A stretch of DNA of 64,000 nucleotides from Haemonchus contortus (GCA_000469685.2 LS997566.1:2717561-2781560), one strand, 5' to 3'; positions 39,701 through 51,395 are shown, numbered from the stretch's first letter. Notes: a model not told the origin generated them from the sequence alone. Program-made: numbers and translations.

Positions 39701-42700
39701 GAAATTCATCATTACTCAGGGAACAGGGGGCTATTACCGTATGCCCAACTGCCCATACAAATGCTCCATGAAGGCCTCTTGTTGTCTTTACAAAGTTTTC
39801 ACATAGATTTGTTCCTTAGAGTCGCTGGTTGCTCCGAATCATGCGTGAAAATCGTCGGATAGCCCGGGCCAATTAAAGTTCCGGATCCTCAAGAGCCTTG
39901 CGTTACAGTATCCAAATCATTGACATTTCTGTATGAATTTTTTGGAAGACCATTTTTTGCAGTTTTTTTGCAAACGACTCTCAAAAAAATGCTGAACCAG
40001 TTTTTTGATCATCAACGTGCTAAACACACCCCTCAACTGTATATGAGAGTCGAATGCATGGCGTGTCCCACTGAAATAATCAATTTTGACATCACATCAC
40101 CACTGGAGCCCCCTCTTTGACCGATTGTTTTTTTTTAAATTTTTGATTTCAATTTATTATTTTTTGTTTGCGATGTAGTATTCTCTGAGCATTTGTAGAT
40201 AATGTAATTATAATATTATACAGTATCCATAAACAGCTTTTTTAGGCGCATCTTCTACTTCACACATTGAGCAGCCTAAGTCGTTCATCACAAAAGTACG
40301 AGAATACATGTGTGCTCTAGTTGACGTACGTATCTCTCAGTTTCATCTATTTTTTATTTATTTTTTAGTTTTAAAAGAACAAAATTTCATTGATAATCTT
40401 CTAAAAAGTCATTGAACTAGTAAATAAAAAATTAAAAAGCTCGGAAGCCATCAAAATCATCGAAATTTCTGTCGACCTTCAAGAACCAAGTTTCCGGAAA
40501 AATATCATTTTTCTTTTGAATTCAGCCTGAAGTTTCTCCGTTCTTTGTAGGTTTTTTGTACTTTGTTTCATAATTGACCCGAATTTTTTCGGTCGGCACT
40601 TTTGTAGATTGTAATTTTTGCACTTTTGACGATTTCTACCGAGTTCACTTCCGTTTGTGATTCGTCTTCCTTCGTCAAATATCGATCTCATCACAAAATC
40701 AGGCTCTGCTATTTTACTCAGTCACGTAGGTAGTACAGAGATCCGTCTTCCATGCGGGCATCATTTATCATTTTCAGAAGTTATTGCAAAGTCACGAGTC
40801 TTACAATAAGTGTAAGTAAAAACGTATCGACCAATGAATTTTCAATGTTCATAGGGGTAGGGGTGAAAAGTAAAATCAAATAGTTCAGGTGTTGACCACA
40901 AAACGACCCGGATGGACTCGTTGCTGTCTGATTATGTCGCTATTTTTCATTATGGTTGAATTCTTGGCATTAGGTAAGTAGAATGATCTCTAATTTTTCA
41001 TGAAATCAGTTTTTTCCGTCATAAAAATAAAAAAGTGAATTTTCTTTCAATGCACACAAAGTTGATCGAGTAAAAACCAGAGGAATTCAGTAAAAGTAAG
41101 TAAAAGAGGCTTACTGTAAATAAAACTAAGTAAAGAGGCGAGTTCTGTGAATGCACCTGGACAATTTTTCGTTCCAAAGTTCTACACAGGGGTGGTCCCA
41201 ATTCACAGATCCTAAAAATATAAGTTTTTTTTGAAGTTGAGCTAACCACCTGTCTCCATTTCAAAATTTCAGAGAGCTTCGAGTGAGTTCTTAAGTCCGC
41301 AGATTGAATGGTCATTTGCTTCTATACCTTTAGCATGGCCTTGATCTCTTTTAGCGTATTCAGGTAATTTAAAATCCAGGGAAATTATTTTGTCTGAACG
41401 TGAGCTGATTCGGTTTGCAGACTCTAAAGGGGTAGAAGTTCCAGTTCACCTTTGGAGGTATTACTTATCCGATCCCCAGACATATGTAGAGTTCTATAGG
41501 CTCATCATTTTCTCAGCCCCATTTCCAAGGCCTATGAAGTTATTAGCTCCTTTTTACTGTTGCCAACATCGGTGTTCATCACTACTTGGAGGACAAATAT
41601 CTGTCATAATTTCAAATCGAATCCTTCCCTGAAATCTTTTATTCCCAATGCGTACATACGTCAGTAGAATTCATCGATGAGATGGGACGAATTTTATTTC
41701 TTCCTACTGATCCTCTTCCCATGAAAAATCTTTTAATTACAGGTTTTGGTTGACAGTAACCCACCACTAATGAGTGAACTTTTAGACCTATCGTTGCTGT
41801 TCCTGCTGGTGAAGCGACCGCCATTTTCGTGGAGTGACAAGACTTTCAGTAACTTTTCTGTGATCAGAGGTGTACTGTTCTCCCTCGGAATGGTGCTTTG
41901 TGAGTTAACTAATTTTCATATTGGATTCTTCAGGGTCTTCCTTGAATGCCAACAATCATTAGGAGTATTCAGGTCCAATGATGTTGACTTTTGTCCATTG
42001 GCTAGGAAAAGACAGTCTTATGATAATCCTCGGTATTGCTGCATCAGCGACATCCTTCCTGCTCATATCGTGTGCTACGACAACTATGCAGATCTTCTTG
42101 AGTCAGATTTCAAGCTCTTCTTACAACTCTATACCTTCGCTTTGAAAGTTTTCGGTTGAACATGTGTCCGACAAATGGAAATCGGAACTGACGCTACTAG
42201 AACAGCAATACCATTTCAACCTGTACAAAGATATAGCCGTTACTGGCGTACTTTGTTTTTCGAAATCCAAGTTTTCTTCTCCTTTTTTCAGCCGCTGGTC
42301 TCATCTTACTTTGCGGTGGTATAGCTCCGGGTTATCGGTCATTTCTTCCACGGATGGTACCAAAAGAGCAGACGGCACGGTTACTCACAGGTATCTCTTG
42401 AACTTAGAATAAAAAGCCAAATTAACAAGCAATACATGGAACCCGCGATGTTCTCTGCTGGGATTCGAAATCAACTAGAAAAGTTCCATGGAGTTGAATT
42501 CGGATTAGTCAGGGGATGTGCAGTCCTGATCGGATTCTTTTAACAAAGGCAAAGAAGGAGGGTTCAAGGTCATATGTGAATCCGAGTTCTGTTGCCTTTT
42601 TTCATGGTCTTTCCAAATCCATGTGATGTATCTCATAATTACCTTTAACCCTCCTTTTTCTGTCCACTCTCCCAACGCGGATTTCCTTCTTCTTCATACC

Positions 42701-45241
42701 ATTTTCTTCATTTAACATCAGTCGCCACGAAAATTGTACGGACGGTACCGATTGAATGTACCGCTGATTCATCCATTAATTTAATGGCTGTTACCTAGTT
42801 TTTGAAGTTGTATGTGGAGAAAGTTCAGCACAAATGTTGCCCTTGTGAGTATAGCAGATTCACCGTAGACCTTAAAATCGCGGGTAAAGTGCCGTTAGAG
42901 AAGTCCCCAAATCGAAGGCGGGAGAAAGGACCTTCTTGAAAACAGGGTACCTGAAGAACTAGTTTTCTTCGTAAGATAAAAGGGTTAGGGAGTTTCTTGT
43001 GAATGTGCATCAACAAAATGGAACTTAATGGACAGTGTAAAGGAAGGTGTCACAGAGTGGCTCCTCTAAAAAAACATCAATCAGTCGCTATCAAAATTAT
43101 TCGTTCGATTCTGATTGTCCGTTCCGGGGATCCTTCATTGTTAGTAAGGTTCAAATAAAAAGCTAAGAAGAGTAGATTGCTCTGTTGCTTCCTAGATTTG
43201 CTTTCATAACCTGATTGCTGTTAAACTCCCACCAGGGAAAATCGTAACACCTAACCATAAGACCACTTTAAGCACCTGTAAATAAGCGCTATACCCATTC
43301 AATCATTTGGAAATGTTTGCCGCGAAAGCAAATGCATGGCTCATGCTACTGCAAATGCTCACTTCTTTTCCTTTCAGTGGTTTCGATTATTATGGCATTC
43401 ACACCAATGCTGTCGTCATTGATATTTAATCCAATTTTCAATGCTACACTTGGTTGGTGGCCAGGATTTGCATTTTTCATTGGAGGAATTCTGCAGCTAT
43501 TTGTTGTGGCTGGACAAAGGTAGACAATTTTTGATTTTTTCACTCATTGGGGCAAAATTAATTGAAATGCGATGTGTATCTAATCATTACTGCTATTCGA
43601 TTTACATGAGTTATTTCTTCGCTTATTTTTTTTCAGTGGAGTCCACTGCCTTATGAGACCTCAGTGGTTAATTGAAAAACGATTGAAAGCCCAGATGAAC
43701 ACCCATTCGTTAACGGTTGGGGACGACTACTCAGGTGAGAAATCTCTTGAATTTTCCAACAATTATTATAAATCAATAAGGTAAATAAACAATTACAATA
43801 AAGAATGTAGTAGTATGTAGTGAGTGAATAACGTATGTGAATTAATAAAGAAAAAAATAAGTTTTTTGCATAAGTTGTGAGTTGCAGTTAATCACAAAGC
43901 TTTTCAAAATCAAACTTCCTAGACTAGATTTTTCTAGAGATTTTTTTTGGGAAATTGAACGCCGATGGGCTCTGATCGAGGTGCTACCGTATCCTTCCGT
44001 CCAATAATCGTGAAATATTTTTAGTCTCCGTTATTAAACCTGCTTTTCTTTCCGGAAATATACTGAAGGAGCTGTTTAGCGCTTCTTGAAGTTTATGAAC
44101 TTAAGAGGGAAGTTGAGAGAAATTTTTCGAGTGCCCGAGTAACTATTGGTCCATATTTCAAGTCTCGTGAGGTTTATCGATGAAACTGACTCATAATAAA
44201 CCTTCCATGAATAAGCTGATCACTCGAGTCTAGCGTGAATGCTCTAGTCTAGTCACTGATTTCCTAGTGGTAATAAACGATTCAGGAGACCTAAGGGAAG
44301 GGGATGGGGTGAAGTAATTATAAGCGACAGTGACATCGCCTGCCTGATCCGGGGTTCAACACCTTCGAGGTCTTGTCTAAAAGCCTTCATGCAATCGGCT
44401 TCAGTCAGCTAAGACCAGTTTTCGTCTATGAGAAGATGAAGATATGACTGGTAGCAGGGACTGGCTCCTCGAAGCCCTTGTGTAGACCAGAAGCACATTA
44501 TACTACCACTGGGTTCCAGAATGTGATAAGAGTGCATGGCGCATTCCAGGAATGAAACTTTTCAGGGAACGATGTTGATTCCTGCTTTTTATGAAGGTCT
44601 ATCAAGCCGTCTTTGTTTAGGTGATATTGAACAAAGCAGGACTACCTCGAGCGCAGCTGCTTCTTCGGATCTCAACATCGCTGGCGATTCTTTGGAGGAA
44701 GAACATCAAACCATTCACATGTAGACGATCGGAGCTGCGGACGGAACCAGATTCGAATATCTTCCAGGGCAATAACCGAATGCGGGATTGATTTTTCTTA
44801 TTTTGTAGATACCGTACCCCCGTAATTTTTCTTACTTTGGACATATCAGAAAATCAAGATGGAACCGGTGTTCGAACTGTATTGTATTGATTTTGTATAT
44901 TGATCGATGTCTATACATCTTTTACGATTATCAACGGGCATGTTTCATGTAACAATAAATCATCAATAATTCCCCGATGTAATCTGTCAAATCTGATGTT
45001 CGTACACTCAGGAAGATCCGGAGTTTTCTTCCGAATCTCCCCTGAATCCTGTTACGCTCGAGATAAATGGGTCGCAAGGCGCCATCGAGGTCACCGCGCG
45101 CGGCGGCTTCGAACGGTGGTGAGTTTTTGACACCTCTTGAGGCTCTAACATTTTGCTGCACCTCTTCTTATTCTCCTTAGGTTTGATAGTGATCAATCGC
45201 AAAGTCTTGTCATAACCATCAATCGAATGGATACCTTTTAA
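24762..45241 (+). CDS. SLC46-type (proton-coupled folate transporter-like) MFS transporter
   Basis: This is a twelve-helix-class solute carrier. SLC46 members carry folates and related organic anions, so the substrate here is inferred. Exons: 24762-24872, 29439-29518, 35312-35432, 36662-36772, 37562-37625, 38429-38557, 38741-38820, 39232-39307, 39552-39650, 40246-40325, 40889-40973, 41786-41899, 42292-42390, 43378-43519, 43637-43734, 44850-44878, 45012-45118, 45181-45241, about 561 residues, all phases consistent. A polar N-terminus is followed by the family signature FVNVEPVMMMVAVSLG at TM1. A glycan-loop-like acidic segment (CAQLTDSEKDLQDEVEKD) precedes TM2. The MFS motif A is GTWSDKKGRKNPLL. 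Later helices include SIFGTSLAIVTDDC, SLLFLLVKRPPFSWSDKTF and the C-terminal VVAGQSGVHCLMRP. The acidic cytoplasmic tail ends MDTF. An alternative final exon may exist at 44597-44724. The family is confident. The first two exons and the last three are inferred from phase and splice sites. Confidence 0.85.
24873..29438 (+). other. First intron of the SLC46-like gene (4.6 kb)
   Basis: No repeat family was recognised with confidence. The intron holds a CTC/CTT-rich pyrimidine microsatellite at about 27420-27530 and a GTTT-rich tract at about 28100-28145. At 26100-26930 a higher-GC segment has overlapping open frames on both strands (for example a Cys-containing plus frame at about 26530-26781). 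That segment could be a transposon relic but matches nothing I know. Confidence 0.45.
29519..35311 (+). other. Second intron of the SLC46-like gene (5.8 kb)
   Basis: AT-rich DNA with a degenerate RTE element (separate entry). A tandem duplication of about 33 bases lies near 30888-30942 (repeated core GTTTGCCCTGT). An open stretch of 130 codons at 31954-32346 shows no domain and lacks splice support, so it is not annotated as a gene. Confidence 0.5.
33060..34560 (+). mobile_element. Degenerate RTE-type LINE remnant
   Basis: Scattered blocks in all three plus frames read as an RTE element. IKYDVIGLTGT and LQGVGGVEVILVNTWA correspond to the endonuclease N-terminus (33200-33370). EKLFYYFHSDIA and LPTHQL (33730-33800) are followed by the conserved reverse-transcriptase entry EHLKSLTPVIVKTLAEL with TRYLSECK (33890-33970). 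The segment 33960-34140 corresponds to the YKKGDP and YRPI region and a reading of INRI. The frame shifts many times and stops are frequent, and the catalytic core and 3' half are missing. It is a dead copy inside the second intron of the transporter gene and of a different clade from the intact LINE at 20.8 kb. Sequence at 32580-33050 may belong to the same insertion. Confidence 0.7.
44290..44556 (+). repeat. tRNA-derived SINE, copy D
   Basis: An A-box-like GGGGTGAAGTAATTATAAGC and a B-box-like GGGGTTCAACACC are followed by a body ending GAGTGCATGGCGCATTCCAG. That ending matches the 3' ends of copies A and B. It sits in the intron between the last membrane-spanning exons and the tail exons of the SLC46-like gene. 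Fragments sharing only the 3' motif (ATGCATGGCG) occur near 38318, 40055 and 36584. Confidence 0.55.
44597..44724 (+). other. Possible alternative terminal exon of the SLC46-like gene
   Basis: From a weak acceptor (ATGAAG) this segment continues the phase-1 end of exon 43637-43734. It encodes an acidic, Ser-rich 42-residue tail (GLSSRLCLGDIEQSRTT near its start) ending IHM and a TAG at 44722-44724. Its composition looks coding. It competes with the three-exon tail at 44850-45241, whose splice sites are better. A stronger acceptor just upstream (TTTTCAG, near 44565) would lead to a stop after nine residues. Confidence 0.3.
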
Positions 45242-45512
45242 ACACTATGCAGTGATACTCCACCAAGGCAGATAGAAAAAAAAGTGTCTAAAATTTTTTA
45301 AAGGAGGCCACCAAACTCTCTCTCGGTGAGAGAGCACAGACACTGCGAAGCGCGCAGGCATGCTGCTTCTGCTCGCGACATTCCCAGGTGTTCGCCATTG
45401 TTTATGTTTACTTTAATCAATCGAATCAATCACAGATGTAGGTTTGTGAGGTAGTGTTTCTTGCTCCGTTGTGCAGTTGATTGGTCCGGGTGGTGATGGG
45501 TTTTTTTTATGA
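45242..45512. other. Short intergenic stretch
   Basis: It follows the transporter stop codon and contains the palindromic CTCTCTCTCGGTGAGAGAG at about 45318-45336. The similarity to sequence in the inverted-repeat composite near 50.3 kb is only weak. No gene was seen. Confidence 0.4.
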
Positions 45513-45520
45513 AATCGTAG

Positions 45521-45960
45521 GGTGCTAAGTGGGTTGGGGGGGACCACGCGGCGCGGCTGCGGCGCGGCACCCTGCGCTCTCCAGCGAGACAGTACTGGGC
45601 CTGAGTCTGGGAAGGAATGGTAAGGTTGTACTCATGTGTTTCGTGATTCAGAACAAACAATATGCTCGTATATAATGGATACACTTCTTCTGAGCCGACA
45701 AAACCTATTTTTCAAGCAGGGGAGGGGCTCCGGGGGTGGGTGAGATGGTTGTCTCGTGCAAGAAGCTGAGATGAGATAAAAGTTGGACGTCCAATTGGCT
45801 CACCCACCCCGGAGCCCCCCCCCTTCCTAAAATAGGTGAAAAATACACAGTTACAGCATAAAAAACTATGAAACATCTCTAAACACCTTTTCGGGCTTGG
45901 AGAGCGCAGTGCGCCGCGCCGCAGCCGCGCCGCGTGGTCCCCCCCAACCCACTTAGCACC
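45521..45960. mobile_element. Non-autonomous hAT-like inverted-repeat element, copy 1 (440 bp)
   Basis: The element begins GGTGCTAAGTGGGTTGGGGG and ends with its inverted complement. The arms continue through GGCGCGGCTGCGGCGCGGC, so each arm is at least 50 bases. It is flanked by a perfect 8-bp direct repeat AATCGTAG (45513-45520 and 45961-45968), read as the target-site duplication. The interior has a second inverted pair (GGGGCTCCGGGGGTGGGTGA and its complement near 45800-45830). No ORF of transposase length is present. Eight-base duplications are characteristic of the hAT superfamily. Confidence 0.9.
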
Positions 45961-46164
45961 AATCGTAGCTTGTTCGCCTTTTTCACGCCTTTATGAAAAT
46001 CAACTGATATCCCACTCCTTTGAAGCATTCAATCCCTACCTCGAGATACCTCTTCTTCCAAATGACTTGTGGAAGTGTAACTCATCCCTTTGTGGTTGAA
46101 CATTGTAATTAGATACAGTTTTGTTTTTCTTCTGGGAATCTCTGAACAGCTTTCGGTCCACAAC

Positions 46165-47745
46165 TCCGATTGAGAAGAACTTAAACAACAAAATCAGACA
46201 AACACTACTTGCTGCGGTTGCGTCGCGGCCTTCGCACTGGAGCACGTTATTTTGGTGTGTCTAGGCACTGCGGTAAGGACTTGATGACAGGAGAGTTCCT
46301 CTTCACAACTCTGCTGATTGGGCGGTTACGTAGCACGCTCGAACATGTTATTTTAAGTTGGTTACCAGTTGCAAGATGTAATTTTCTATGATCAAGGGGC
46401 TGTCAAACCATAGTTTTGTAATGTATGTTTCTTTTCCTGCACGTTTTCTCGTTCATGTTCCTTCCAAGGCCACTGTTGGGTAGTTATCCTCCCCTAGTGA
46501 CTACTAAACACTGTTTGATTCGGTGTTTCTATTTCTGTTGCATGCTTCCTGGTTTGTGTTCCTTCTGAGACCTTCAGTGATAGAATGTTGACCACTGGTT
46601 TGAGGATATGCCAACTTCTGTACACTTGAGTACATTTCGCACTCACGGTGCGAGGCAATCTTAATCAAGTGTGAGGACTACATTTTCACCGTCTGCATAT
46701 CTTTAGCATGGCGAGTAAAAAATTAAAAACTGAAGAGAATGGCAACAATAAGAAAGTAAAGCATCTTGAGAAAATTTAAGATCTGGAAAAGTTTCAGCAA
46801 TGCTGGTCAGGAACTTTGTTTTGTGCACAGGTAAAATGTGAAATGCGAAACGAAGCGGAAGTTCTATAGAGCTATGAAACGCGACTTAAGTGTTTTTTTT
46901 TTTGATTTTTCTCAAAATCAACAAGCTTAGCCAATTATAATGGGAAGTTATCTGCCGATAAACTGCTGAGAAACTTAATTAATTTTGTTGGAGCATTGCT
47001 TTTTCATTGCTGTTATTCTCTTCATTCAACAACTTTAACTTGCTGCATATCGATATGCGAGCAGAGCAGTGATCATGGAGTTCCCACAAGTGATTAAGTG
47101 CGCCTCGCGCCCTCATGCCTTGCCTTTGTTCCAATCCCAGCTATTTAATAAGTTTTTCTGTTTTCTTTCTGCATAGTCGCTGGCGATTACACACAACAGG
47201 TGGATGTTCTTCAAACCCCTCTTTGGCTTTAACATCGTCATCCGTAGCCTCTTTCGATTTGATGAATCAATTGCATAGAAACTGGCATATTCCTAAATCA
47301 GGGTTCAGAATTCTATCAATCAAGGTCATTACTCAGCAGTTGTCTCAGAAGAAACACAAACCAAGAAGCATGCGATAGAAATAGAAACACATAACAGTGT
47401 TCACTAGTCATTCACTAGGGGTGGGAAACTACCTATCAATGGTCTTGGAAGAAACATGAACGAGGAAACATGCAGGAAAGAGACATACATTACTAAGCTA
47501 TAGTTTAACAGCCCGTTGATCATAGAAAATTACTTCTTACAACTGGTAATCAACTTAAAATAACGTGTTTGAGCGCGCTACGTAACCGCCAATAAGCAGA
47601 GTTACGAAAGAGGAACTCTCCTATCATCAAGACCTTCCCGCAGTGCCTTGACACACCAAAATAACGTGCTCCAGTGCGAAGGCCGCGACGCAACCGCAGC
47701 AAGTAGTGCTTGTCTGATTTTGTTGTTTAAGTTCTTCTCTCCGAT
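46165..47745. mobile_element. Foldback element with arms of about 450 bp
   Basis: The left arm (about 46165-46615) and right arm (about 47285-47745) are inverted copies. Shared landmarks include AGAACTTAAACAACAAAATC, TTGCTGCGGTTGCGTCGCGG and CACTGGAGCACGTTATTTTG on the left, with their complements on the right. Further in, the cores ATTTCTGTTGCATGCTTCCT and CCCTAGTGA are mirrored with a few mismatches and small indels. The interior of about 670 bp carries no recognisable transposase. No target duplication was identified. Confidence 0.8.
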
Positions 47746-48548
47746 TGGAATAAGCTACTTAACTGGAATCACGATATCTTTCTAACCGTATCTTTGAAGA
47801 ATCAGATAAATCTGAATTTTAAAATTACATTTCATTCGTTACATTTGCATAATGTGTATCACAACGGTGCTATCTATTTCCACACCCCCTCGCGGTCTGC
47901 ATTTACGTATTAATTGCAACTACCGTAACACTACGCTTGGTTTTATCCAATTTCATAGACTGACGAAGGTGATTTGCATGGTGTTTATATGGATAGATCC
48001 GCTCCTTTTTCATCTTTCAACGTTTCACTACTCTTTTTGATATTGGTGGTCTGGTTTGTTTTCATGTTAAGCTTTTCTTTCTCCAATTTTTAGGTTAGCA
48101 CATTTAGTTCCAACGAAGACCACTTCCACCTCCGCCAACTTCTTAATTGTTGAGCTGAAGCAATCAACCAAACTGATATAGATGCTTAAATTGAAATTTC
48201 TGTTTCATTCTGAAACATTAGGAAGGGTAAAGAAGAAGAAAGGGAAAATACATCGTGTGAACACAAAATGTGCAACACTATATTGATACAAATTTTTTAC
48301 AATACAGGGCTGAGGGATGTTGTGCAAAATTTTTCTTGCATAACCATCAACCAAATTGATAGTAATGCTTTTGTAATAGTATTCATGTATATAATGTAAT
48401 AATTTGGGTGGTGCTAGTATGTTAGGTCTAGAAAGCGCTAACTATGCCTCTCATCCGGTCATGGTTAACATAGTCCGTGGAATACTGCCAGCTGAAAAAG
48501 CAAAGGATTCAGACTTTAACAACGAATGGCCTCAAGATATTTTTTACT

Positions 48549-48636
48549 ATTCCTTCTCAATACTTCAGAATGCAACGAAACTCAAATTTCTAATTCCTTT
48601 TCAATACTTCAGAATGCAACGAAACTCAAATTTTTG
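48549..48636 (+). repeat. Tandem duplication, 44-bp unit, two copies
   Basis: The unit starts ATTCCTTCTCAATACTTCAG and recurs at 48593 with only one or two base differences. The near identity indicates a recent duplication within the composite element. Confidence 0.85.
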
Positions 48637-49496
48637 ATTCATAGGACCGATTACAGTTTAACTGAGAAGGCATGGTGGGATGCGAAGTGATCCAGATTGG
48701 AACGAAACGTGCATTGGCTCATCTTATAGATGCACCGTTCAGAAATAATCAAAACGAAGACTTAGAAGAAGAAGTAAAGGCGGAAAACTCAACATAAAGA
48801 TGAAGTGGGCAGCCAACACTGAAAAAAGGTGTGAAAACCTGATGGGGAGCGAAACTATTCATATGAAATACCCTACGATCACCCTTGTCAGTCTACGAAG
48901 TAGGATAAAACTAAGCGCATTTTATAGATGCACAGTTAAGAAATGATCAAAACGAAAAATTAGGAGAAGAAATACAGAAGAAAAGAAAACGAATTAGACA
49001 ACCTATGTAGAAAAAAGTAGTGAAACGCTGGAAGCTAAAAGGAGCGAATCTACTAATATAAACCCCATGAGAATCACTCTGCTAAGTCCATGAAACTGGA
49101 TAAAATCAAGCGTAGTGTTACGGTATTTGCAGTTAGTGCGTAATTGCAGACCGCGAGGGGGCGTGGGTTACAGGACCGTTGTCAACCGCGTGTGTAGTGA
49201 CTCAGCGTTTTTGTCGTTTTCTCTGCGTCTCCATTAACAGGCATCTCACCGCGAAGAGGATAGAGGGCAGACGAGAGAGCTCGTCATTCTTCGATGCCTC
49301 CTATTACGAGTGATACAATAGGATACCTACCGAACACTGTCGGGTTAAGATTGAATCAGTGGTGTTGCAAATCTTCAAGCCATATTGTTGATTTCAGCTT
49401 TCAAGCGATATTGTTGGTTTCAGCGCTATTCCCATGAAAACAAAGTAGCAAATAGTTTGCAAGCTTGGATTTTCTTTGAGGCCACATAGATCTTTC

Positions 49497-49992
49497 GGTG
49501 CTAAGTGGGTTGGGGGGTGCCACGCTGCGGCGCGGCTCCCTTTCTCGTCTGGCGCCTCTCTAACGAGATAGTAGAGAAGGAAGAGTAGTCGAGCCCGTAA
49601 TGGTGATCAGGGACGTTTCATAAATTTTCTATGTTACACCTGTGTATTTTTCACCTAGTTTTAAGAGAGGGGGGGGGGCACCGCGGTGGGCGAGTCCATT
49701 GGACGTTCAACTCCTATCTCATCTCAGCTTTTTGCACGAGATAACCATCTCACCCACCCCGGAGCCCCTCCCCTTCTTAAAAATAGGGTTTTATTGGCTC
49801 AGAAGAAGAGTATTCATAATGTGCAAGCATATCAACATGTGTCAAGAGTTAGTTTGCTCTAAATCGTGAAACACATCAGTAAGACCTCACCATTCCTTCC
49901 CAGACTCAGGCCCACTACTATCTCGCTGGATAGGCGCCAGACGAGAAAGGGTGCCGCGCCGCCGCGTGGCACCCCCCAACCCACTTAGCACC
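49497..49992. mobile_element. Non-autonomous hAT-like inverted-repeat element, copy 2 (496 bp)
   Basis: It has the same termini as copy 1 (GGTGCTAAGTGGGTTGGGGG at the left and its inverted complement at the right). It is flanked by a perfect 8-bp direct repeat GATCTTTC (49489-49496 and 49993-50000). The inner sequence is partly shared with copy 1, including CTCACCCACCCCGGAGCCCC, but a central part is in the opposite orientation and differs in length. It has no transposase. It is nested within the composite at 47855-50416. Confidence 0.9.
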
Positions 49993-50416
49993 GATCTTTC
50001 TCGGTGTGGATGTCCTGTGCATGTGTTTTATTGATATTTGGACGAAGATCAAGCCTCTAGTTTTCTTAGAGCATCTGAACTGGTCAACGAGCATCAATCC
50101 TCACCGATGTGCTACACATTACAACACATCCTTCATTTTCCGTATCTTCTATCTGTTTGTCTGTTGAAAGTATGAAGTTTTCTTAGTTGAGATAAGTATA
50201 TCTCTCTGAAAATTCTTCGACTCTCGCACCCATTCGAAAGTCTACTCTTGACGAGAGAGCGCTCTGAAGGGGAGTACGGACAACGAGCGGACACGCCTTC
50301 TTCCCGCTGGTGAACACGACACGCAGAGACTGCTTCGCCGTCTGATTCTCTCAGCGAGAGAAATTCTGGTTGACAACAGCCCTGTAACCGGGGGCGTGGA
50401 AATAGATAGCACCTAT

Positions 50417-51395
50417 CACAATCACAACTAAGATGTAAAAGACGTTTCAAGATGTAAAAGTCAATAAACCCCAATACCTAAGCCTCTTTACGTTTAACAT
50501 CGAAGATCTGCCCAAGGAAGGGCATTTGGGCATGTCAACACCTCAGGAAAAACGAGTTTAATAACTTGGTGGGTTTTTTTTAGTTAATGGACGTATTCTA
50601 GCTATTTTTCATTTCCCATCCCGTTTCGGTAATTTTTCTCAGCCGCTTTTTCTTTATTTTACGTTAATTTTACGACAACTTGCAGATTTCACGTATCTTA
50701 GAAATTACTGTTGGAAATAATTAATGACACACTGCTTTCATAACATTTTTATCCTAAATTTCTCGAAAATTTTGTAAAGAACTCGGGCAACTCCAGTGTC
50801 CATCCCTGCTATTATAGATACGTTCGTTTAGATGATCCTCTTTCCCATATCGCTCATCCTTCCCGAAAAGTAGTGAAACTTGTTGTCAAAGTAGTTCCCA
50901 CGCTCTTGACCTGGTAACCCTTCCTCAGGACATATTCACGGTGGTTCTGTGTGGTTACAGGCGCAAGGTGGTCTTCCCGTTCCCGTAATTAGCAGTCCAA
51001 TGTGATGTGTAATTTGAAAAGGCGTATCGAGTTGTGGTTATATAACAAGAGGCTTCCAAGTAAACTGCTCAGTTCCTATTAGATCGTCAAATTTAATCCA
51101 TTATCCTTTCTCTATGTGGAATTTTTTCCTTGAATAAAGAAAGTTGTTTTACGAAAATTAGCAGTGAGTAAGGTTCCAACCGTATAACTGCTTTTTTTAT
51201 CTGATACTACCCTTTCAATAGTTTTCTTTCTTTTCTTGCTTATTTTCCTTTGTACCATTTTTGAAGCCATTTATTGAAGACAGATTGATGTGCTCGTATC
51301 TTCCCTTTCTTCAGTTCCCCTTCCCTTTTTGTGTGCTTGAACTCATCCGTCTGTCGTTACTTTTTTTGACATTCTATTTTTTTCTTTATACATGG
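50417..51395. other. Upstream region of the Notch receptor gene
   Basis: AT-rich sequence of about 1 kb between the repeat cluster and the receptor start. No exon is recognised. It should contain the promoter; no TATA box or known binding-site cluster stands out by eye. Confidence 0.4.

Larger units (their letters stand above)
47855..50416. mobile_element. Composite inverted-repeat element hosting a nested insertion
   Basis: The ends match in inverted orientation: GGTGCTATCTATTTCCAC at about 47866 and its complement near 50396-50413. A second inverted pair lies at 47878-47975 and 49085-49165 (CCTCGCGGTCTGCA, TACCGTAACACTACGCTTG and complements). A third pair (GGTTACAGG and GTTGTCAACC) lies at about 49165-49185 and 50370-50392. 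The hAT-like element at 49497-49992 is inserted inside it. Two tandem diverged units of about 170-180 bp occur at 48715-49080 (shared TTATAGATGCAC and AATCAAAACGAA). The exact structure is inferred by eye. Confidence 0.6.
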
